DNA of 24,400 nt, taken from positions 1 through 24,400 of the forward strand of contig JACRGO010000036.1 of assembly GCA_016212295.1 (NCBI GenBank), in the 5' to 3' direction. Under the pieces are notes generated by a model that was not told the DNA's origin, searched no databases, and worked only from the letters and a program-made list of their open reading frames with translations. Positions 20,996-24,400 of the stretch are shown in pieces; position 1 is the stretch's first letter; each line of letters opens with the position of its first letter. The stretch comes from Nitrospinota bacterium (GTDB taxonomy: Bacteria > Nitrospinota > Nitrospinia > JACRGO01). A program made the position numbers and the translations under genes.

Positions 20996-21736
20996 ATGTC
21001 GGGCCATTCAAAATGGGCTTCCATAAAACATAAAAAGGCGTCCGTGGACGCTAAACGGGGGAAAATTTTCACCAAGATCATAAAGGAAATAACAGTGGCC
21101 GCCCGCGTTGGAGGCGGGGACATAAACGGCAACCCCAGGCTCAGGTCAGCGGTCCTAAGCGCCAAGGCGGTGAACATGCCCCAGGACAATATCCAGCGGG
21201 CCATAAAAAAGGGGACCGGCGAATTGCCGGGGACCACTTATGAAGAGGTGACTTACGAGGGATTCGGGGTCGGGGGCGTCGCCATTATAGTTGACGTCAT
21301 GACGGACAACAAAAACAGGACCATAGCAGAGATAAGGTCAATCTTCGGGAAAAACGGTGGAAACATAGGGGAAACGGGCTGCGTGGGCTGGATGTTCAGC
21401 AAAAAGGGAATCATCGTGGTGGACAAGAAAGAATGCGATGAGGACCAGTTGATGGCCATAGCGCTGGACGCCGGGGCCGATGACCTGAAGACCGAGGAGG
21501 ATAACTTTGAAATTCTGACCTACCTGGAGAGCTTCGAGGCCGTCAAGGAGGCGCTTGAAAAAAACAAAATTCCCACTTTGTCGGCTGAGGTGACCATGCA
21601 TCCGCAAAACACGGTAAAGGTGGAAGGAAAGCAGGCGCAGCAGATTTTGAAGCTGATGGAGGCATTGGACGACCACGATGACGTGCAAAACTGCTACTCC
21701 AACTTCGATATCCCTGACGAAGAAATACAACATTGA
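20996..21736 (+). CDS. yebC: YebC/PmpR family (TACO1-like) protein
   Basis: Predicted 246-residue YebC-family protein, full length for the family. The N-terminal [20 protein letters not shown] and [17 protein letters not shown] are nearly invariant family features, followed by [21 protein letters not shown] and [19 protein letters not shown]. Members were described as transcriptional regulators (PmpR). Later work links the family, including the mitochondrial TACO1, to translation, notably relief of stalling at proline runs. AGGAG precedes the ATG. It sits just upstream of ruvC, a conserved gene order in many bacteria. Confidence 0.97.
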   Translation: MSGHSKWASIKHKKASVDAKRGKIFTKIIKEITVAARVGGGDINGNPRLRSAVLSAKAVNMPQDNIQRAIKKGTGELPGTTYEEVTYEGFGVGGVAIIVDVMTDNKNRTIAEIRSIFGKNGGNIGETGCVGWMFSKKGIIVVDKKECDEDQLMAIALDAGADDLKTEEDNFEILTYLESFEAVKEALEKNKIPTLSAEVTMHPQNTVKVEGKQAQQILKLMEALDDHDDVQNCYSNFDIPDEEIQH

Positions 21737-21761
21737 TTGCCGGTTATCAGATGCAATTCTT

Positions 21762-21836
21762 AGAAGCTGTTTTGAAAAAGATATTATGGTCTGCAGGCTT
21801 GGTCTTCAGGATAAACATTTTTTCAAAACAGCTTCT
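21762..21836. repeat. Perfect 18-bp inverted repeat between yebC and ruvC
   Basis: AGAAGCTGTTTTGAAAAA (21762-21779) and its exact complement TTTTTCAAAACAGCTTCT (21819-21836) enclose a 39-base loop. There is no T-run after the stem, so it is not a classical terminator. The arm sequence resembles the outer arms of the element at 9755-9904 (CAAACAGCT, TTTGAAAAA), suggesting a shared repeat origin. Confidence 0.8.
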
Positions 21837-21864
21837 TAAATTTTAAATCTTGCCTCCCCTATTC

Positions 21865-22356
21865 ATGCGCATCATGGGAATTGATCCCGGCAGCCGTGTC
21901 ACGGGTTTCGGAGTAATAGAAGACCGGCCCACGCTCCGGTTAATCGCCTTTGGGGCCATTAAACCCCCGGCCGATTTGCCGCTCCCGGACCGGCTTAAAT
22001 ACATCTACCAAGGATTGCTCGAAGAGATCCAACGGCACGGACCGGACGAGGCGGCCATGGAAAACATATTTTTCGCCAAGAACCCGAAATCCGCGTTGGT
22101 ACTCGGACAGGCCCGCGGCGCCGCAGTCCTTTCCGTGATGAACTCAAACCTCAGCCTCGCGGAATATTCAGCGACCGAAATAAAACAATCAATCGTCGGC
22201 TTCGGCAGGGCCGAAAAGACACAGGTCAGCTCCATGGTGAGCGTTCTGCTGAGGACCAAGGAGATACTGAAGCCCTTGGACGCGTCCGACGCCTTGGCCG
22301 TGGCCATTTGCCACGCCAATTCATCAGGCCCACTCAAAAAATTTCTAAGACGATGA
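21865..22356 (+). CDS. ruvC: Holliday junction resolvase RuvC
   Basis: Predicted 163-residue RuvC. It opens with MRIMGIDPGSRVTGFGVIE and has the four acidic catalytic residues Asp7, Glu66, Asp139 and Asp142 at the spacing of the E. coli enzyme. It cleaves Holliday junctions symmetrically, together with RuvAB. ATG 21865 is chosen over a TTG 15 bases upstream because the family starts with this motif. No clear Shine-Dalgarno is visible. The last bases overlap the ruvA start (ATGA), so the two are translationally coupled. Confidence 0.96.
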   Translation: MRIMGIDPGSRVTGFGVIEDRPTLRLIAFGAIKPPADLPLPDRLKYIYQGLLEEIQRHGPDEAAMENIFFAKNPKSALVLGQARGAAVLSVMNSNLSLAEYSATEIKQSIVGFGRAEKTQVSSMVSVLLRTKEILKPLDASDALAVAICHANSSGPLKKFLRR

Positions 22357-22958
22357 TAGCCCTTATAACAGGCGCATTGGCGAAAAAATCACCGGAGTTT
22401 CTCATACTCGACGTCCACGGCGTCGGGTACAAGGTCTACACTCCCCTCTCAACCTATTGCGCCCTGCCGGAATTGGGAAAGGTTGTCACCCTTCATATTC
22501 ACACCCATGTACGGGAGGACGCCTTCAAGCTATACGGCTTTCTCACGTCTCGTGAGCAATTCCTGTTTGAGAAGCTGATTTCCGTGTCAAAGATCGGCCC
22601 CAAGCTTGCCCTCAATATCCTCTCCGGGATGCCGGCCCAGGACCTGGAAGCGGCGGTGATGCAGTCAGATACCCAAAGGCTGGCGTCCATTCCAGGCGTC
22701 GGGAAAAAAACTTCCGAGCGGTTAGTGGTCGAACTAAGGGACAAGATTAAAACATCCTTCCCGTCCATAGGGGCCATGCCGGGCGGCCATTCCAAAGGCG
22801 GTAATACTCTAATGGGCGATGCCCTGTCCGCCCTGACCAATCTGGGGTTCCCAAGGGACAAGGCCGAAAGGGCGGTAGCCGGGGCATGGCAACAAAAAAA
22901 CGAGGACGAGTGGAGCGTTGAGCAGTTGATCAAGGAATGCCTTAAAATACTGGTGTGA
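22353..22958 (+). CDS. ruvA: Holliday junction branch migration protein RuvA
   Basis: Predicted 201 residues. The N-terminal OB fold ([31 protein letters not shown]) is followed by two helix-hairpin-helix motifs ([28 protein letters not shown]). After a glycine-rich linker comes the C-terminal RuvB-contacting domain ([20 protein letters not shown]). ATG 22353 overlaps the ruvC TGA; an upstream in-frame start would add 15 residues not seen in RuvA. The stop at 22956-22958 is followed at once by a repeat element that separates it from ruvB. Confidence 0.96.
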   Translation: MIALITGALAKKSPEFLILDVHGVGYKVYTPLSTYCALPELGKVVTLHIHTHVREDAFKLYGFLTSREQFLFEKLISVSKIGPKLALNILSGMPAQDLEAAVMQSDTQRLASIPGVGKKTSERLVVELRDKIKTSFPSIGAMPGGHSKGGNTLMGDALSALTNLGFPRDKAERAVAGAWQQKNEDEWSVEQLIKECLKILV

Positions 22959-22960
22959 TG

Positions 22961-23125
22961 ATATTATTAAGTTCAGAATTTTGCGTTTTCCGCGCGAGTT
23001 TTTCAACCGAAGCATTCAACGCGGATTTTATTTCAAGCGGAAGACGCAAAATTCTGAACTTAATAATATTACAAACGTTTGGATACATCGAAATTTATTT
23101 TGGCTGCGGCCACATCGCGCTATGG
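22961..23125 (-). repeat. Internally deleted copy of the interlocked repeat, inserted between ruvA and ruvB
   Basis: The terminal arms at 22961-22993 and 23037-23069 pair, with a perfect 25-base outer part (ATATTATTAAGTTCAGAATT...). The outer tail at 23070-23125 (AAATTTATTTTGGCTGCGGC, ending CGCGCTATGG) matches that of the other copies. Compared with the full copies it lacks about 45 internal bases, essentially the A' module. The arms carry paired changes relative to the other copies (for example AAGTTCAG with CTGAACTT in place of ACGTTCAG with CTGAACGT), so base pairing is kept. Confidence 0.85.
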
Positions 23126-24147
23126 AAAACAGAATGCTGGATTCAGAAATGCTCTCCGAGGACGCAGACACCGAACTTAAAATCCGGCCCAAGAGGTTCG
23201 ACGAATACACCGGGCAGGAAAAGATCAAGGAGAACCTCAAGATATTTATCGGGGCAGCAAGGAAGCGCGGAGAGTCGCTTGACCATTGCCTCTTTTACGG
23301 GGCGCCGGGGCTGGGCAAGACAACCCTGGCCTTTATCATAGCCGCGGAGATGGACGCGCAACTGAAGATGACGTCAGGCCCTGTGCTTGAAAAGCAAGGG
23401 GACCTTGCAGCTATCCTGACCAGCCTTGAACAAGGGGACGCCCTTTTTATAGATGAAATTCACCGGCTTAACAATTCCGTGGAAGAGGTCCTCTATTCCG
23501 CCATGGAAGACTTCAAGCTGGACCTCATGATAGGGCAAGGCCCCAATGCCCGCTCCATCAAGCTTGATCTCCCAAGGTTCACCCTGATAGGGGCTACCAC
23601 CAGGGCCGGCCTCCTGACCGCTCCGCTTCGCGACAGGTTCGGAGTGGTCCATCGTCTGACTTTCTATTCTCCCTCGGAATTAAAAGAGATACTTATCAGG
23701 TCCTCCAGGATTTTAAAAGTGGAATGCCATGAAGACGGCGCGGAGGAGATCGCCTCCAGGTCAAGGGGGACCCCCAGAATTGCCAACCGGCTCCTGCGGC
23801 GGGTGAGGGATTACGCGCAGATGGAGTCAGACGGAGTTATCACGAAAGACGTGGCGGACAAGGCCCTGAGGATGATGGAAGTCGACCACAAGGGGCTGGA
23901 TGAGATGGATTACCGCCTGCTCCTGTCCATTATAGATAAATTTTCAGGCGGGCCGGTGGGGCTGGATACATTGTCAGCCGCGTTGAGCGAGGATAAAGGG
24001 ACCATTGAAGACGTGGTGGAGCCTTTCCTCATTCAATCCGGTTTCATCCAGAGAACCCCAAGGGGAAGGATCGCCACGTCTCTTGCCTACGAACACTTCA
24101 ATAGAAAGCTCCCCCGGCCCTACCAGGTCCCCATCGGCGATTTTTGA
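23122..24147 (+). CDS. ruvB: Holliday junction branch migration ATPase RuvB
   Basis: Predicted 341-residue RuvB, normal length. Walker [10 protein letters not shown] is at 60-68, Walker B FIDEIH at 109-114, followed by sensor [11 protein letters not shown] and the RDRFG arginine-finger region. The C-terminal winged helix includes [20 protein letters not shown] and [16 protein letters not shown] 23122 is chosen because residues upstream in the same frame are encoded by the repeat element and do not belong to RuvB. The start codon itself lies in the conserved end of the repeat (CGCGCTATGG) and no Shine-Dalgarno is seen, so the insertion has probably replaced the native leader and coupling to ruvA. 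Confidence 0.96.
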   Translation: MENRMLDSEMLSEDADTELKIRPKRFDEYTGQEKIKENLKIFIGAARKRGESLDHCLFYGAPGLGKTTLAFIIAAEMDAQLKMTSGPVLEKQGDLAAILTSLEQGDALFIDEIHRLNNSVEEVLYSAMEDFKLDLMIGQGPNARSIKLDLPRFTLIGATTRAGLLTAPLRDRFGVVHRLTFYSPSELKEILIRSSRILKVECHEDGAEEIASRSRGTPRIANRLLRRVRDYAQMESDGVITKDVADKALRMMEVDHKGLDEMDYRLLLSIIDKFSGGPVGLDTLSAALSEDKGTIEDVVEPFLIQSGFIQRTPRGRIATSLAYEHFNRKLPRPYQVPIGDF

Positions 24148-24251
24148 TTTTCCGGTCAGGAAATTCGAAATCCGAAGCACGAAATACGAAACAAGGACCA
24201 AAACAATAATATCCAATAGTATAGTAAGGACGCCACGGGCATTCGATATTA
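24148..24251. other. Non-coding spacer with AAATTCGAAATCCGAAG-type sequence
   Basis: After the ruvB stop there is a tract of short GAAATNCGAA-like words (AAATTCGAAATCCGAAGCAC, GAAATACGAAAC) of a kind often seen in repeat-rich intergenic DNA. No gene or terminator is recognisable. Confidence 0.4.
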
Positions 24252-24400
24252 GATACTTACTCGCCTATTCTGAGAATTTATCTCGCACATTTCATTTCCC
24301 GGCAATGAGCCAAAAATATTTGAAATTTCAAAAAGGCGGCAAAAAGTAAAACGTTTCATGGCAAAAAGAGATAAATTTTCGGAATAGGCGAGTAAGTATC
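24252..24400. mobile_element. Terminal-inverted-repeat element (MITE-like, or IS end) at the window edge
   Basis: The left arm 24252-24284 (GATACTTACTCGCCTATTCT...) and right arm 24368-24400 (GAATAGGCGAGTAAGTATC at the end) pair over 33 bases with two mismatches. The roughly 83-base centre has no gene; a 14-codon ATG frame at 24305 is not convincing. The element ends exactly at the window edge, so a flanking target duplication cannot be checked, and it could be the 5' end region of a larger insertion sequence. Confidence 0.65.

Noticed and set aside
21762-21836. Intrinsic terminator of yebC
   Set aside because: The loop is 39 bases and the T stretch lies inside the right arm, not after it; a repeat origin is more likely.
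22981-23121. Longer start for RuvB (47 extra residues)
   Set aside because: These codons lie in the repeat element; RuvB homologues start near the ATG at 23122 and the resulting 341 residues is the normal length.
24305-24349. Fourteen-codon peptide gene inside the terminal-inverted-repeat element
   Set aside because: Very short, lysine-rich and without a clear Shine-Dalgarno; no reason to treat it as coding.

Overview
The window reads as chromosomal DNA of a Gram-negative-like bacterium, probably from an uncultivated lineage. It carries a standard yebC-ruvC-ruvA-ruvB block, a hybrid two-component kinase, large membrane glycosyltransferase/TPR proteins and many radical SAM enzymes. Its intergenic spaces are unusually full of short repeat families. 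The repeat-rich, radical-SAM-rich character resembles environmental Desulfobacterota, Nitrospirota or Omnitrophota genomes, but no marker here fixes the phylum, so that is only a guess. Composition is uneven: about 1-4,670 is visibly AT-rich, while 4,675-13,000 and 20,990-24,150 are GC-richer.

Layout. 122-748 (+) is a SAM methyltransferase, convergent with a long minus-strand run (9056 down to 839). In transcription order that run holds a GT-C-like membrane glycosyltransferase with a TPR tail, a two-domain glycosyltransferase (4-bp overlap with the previous gene), two tandem paralogous radical SAM/SPASM proteins, and a B12-binding-type radical SAM protein with a TPR tail. It looks like a surface glycan or polymer biosynthesis locus with radical-SAM tailoring enzymes. 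A small CCDC90-like coiled-coil/membrane protein follows (9408-9677, -). Next is a large plus-strand protein fusing a GT2 glycosyltransferase to a B12-type radical SAM enzyme (10030-12987).

13,000-16,120 looks like a decaying defence or accessory patch. It holds a STAND-like ATPase split by one in-frame TAA, a DUF433 antitoxin-like gene, and a truncated PIN-like (DUF5615-type) partner. Then come a membrane-anchored coiled-coil protein of unknown function (16161-17144, +), another radical SAM protein (17260-18228, -), a doubtful small ORF, a REC-HisKA-HATPase-REC hybrid protein (18710-20209, -), and a remnant of an ORF6N-type protein. The window closes with yebC, ruvC, ruvA and ruvB (Holliday-junction processing).

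The most unusual signal is a repeat family of about 210 bp, present in two full copies (9091-9300, 20280-20490), one internally deleted copy (22961-23125) and one half copy (749-849). Each full copy contains two different inverted repeats that interlock in the order A-B-A'-B', not a simple hairpin. One end of the element carries the start codon of ruvB in one copy and the stop codon of a radical SAM gene in another. Other repeats are an AACCAAT-rich family (three sites), a nested inverted repeat at 9755-9904, a 33-bp terminal-inverted-repeat element filling 24252-24400, an 18-bp perfect stem between yebC and ruvC, and a 20-bp palindrome inside a coding sequence. No tRNA, rRNA or CRISPR array was recognised.
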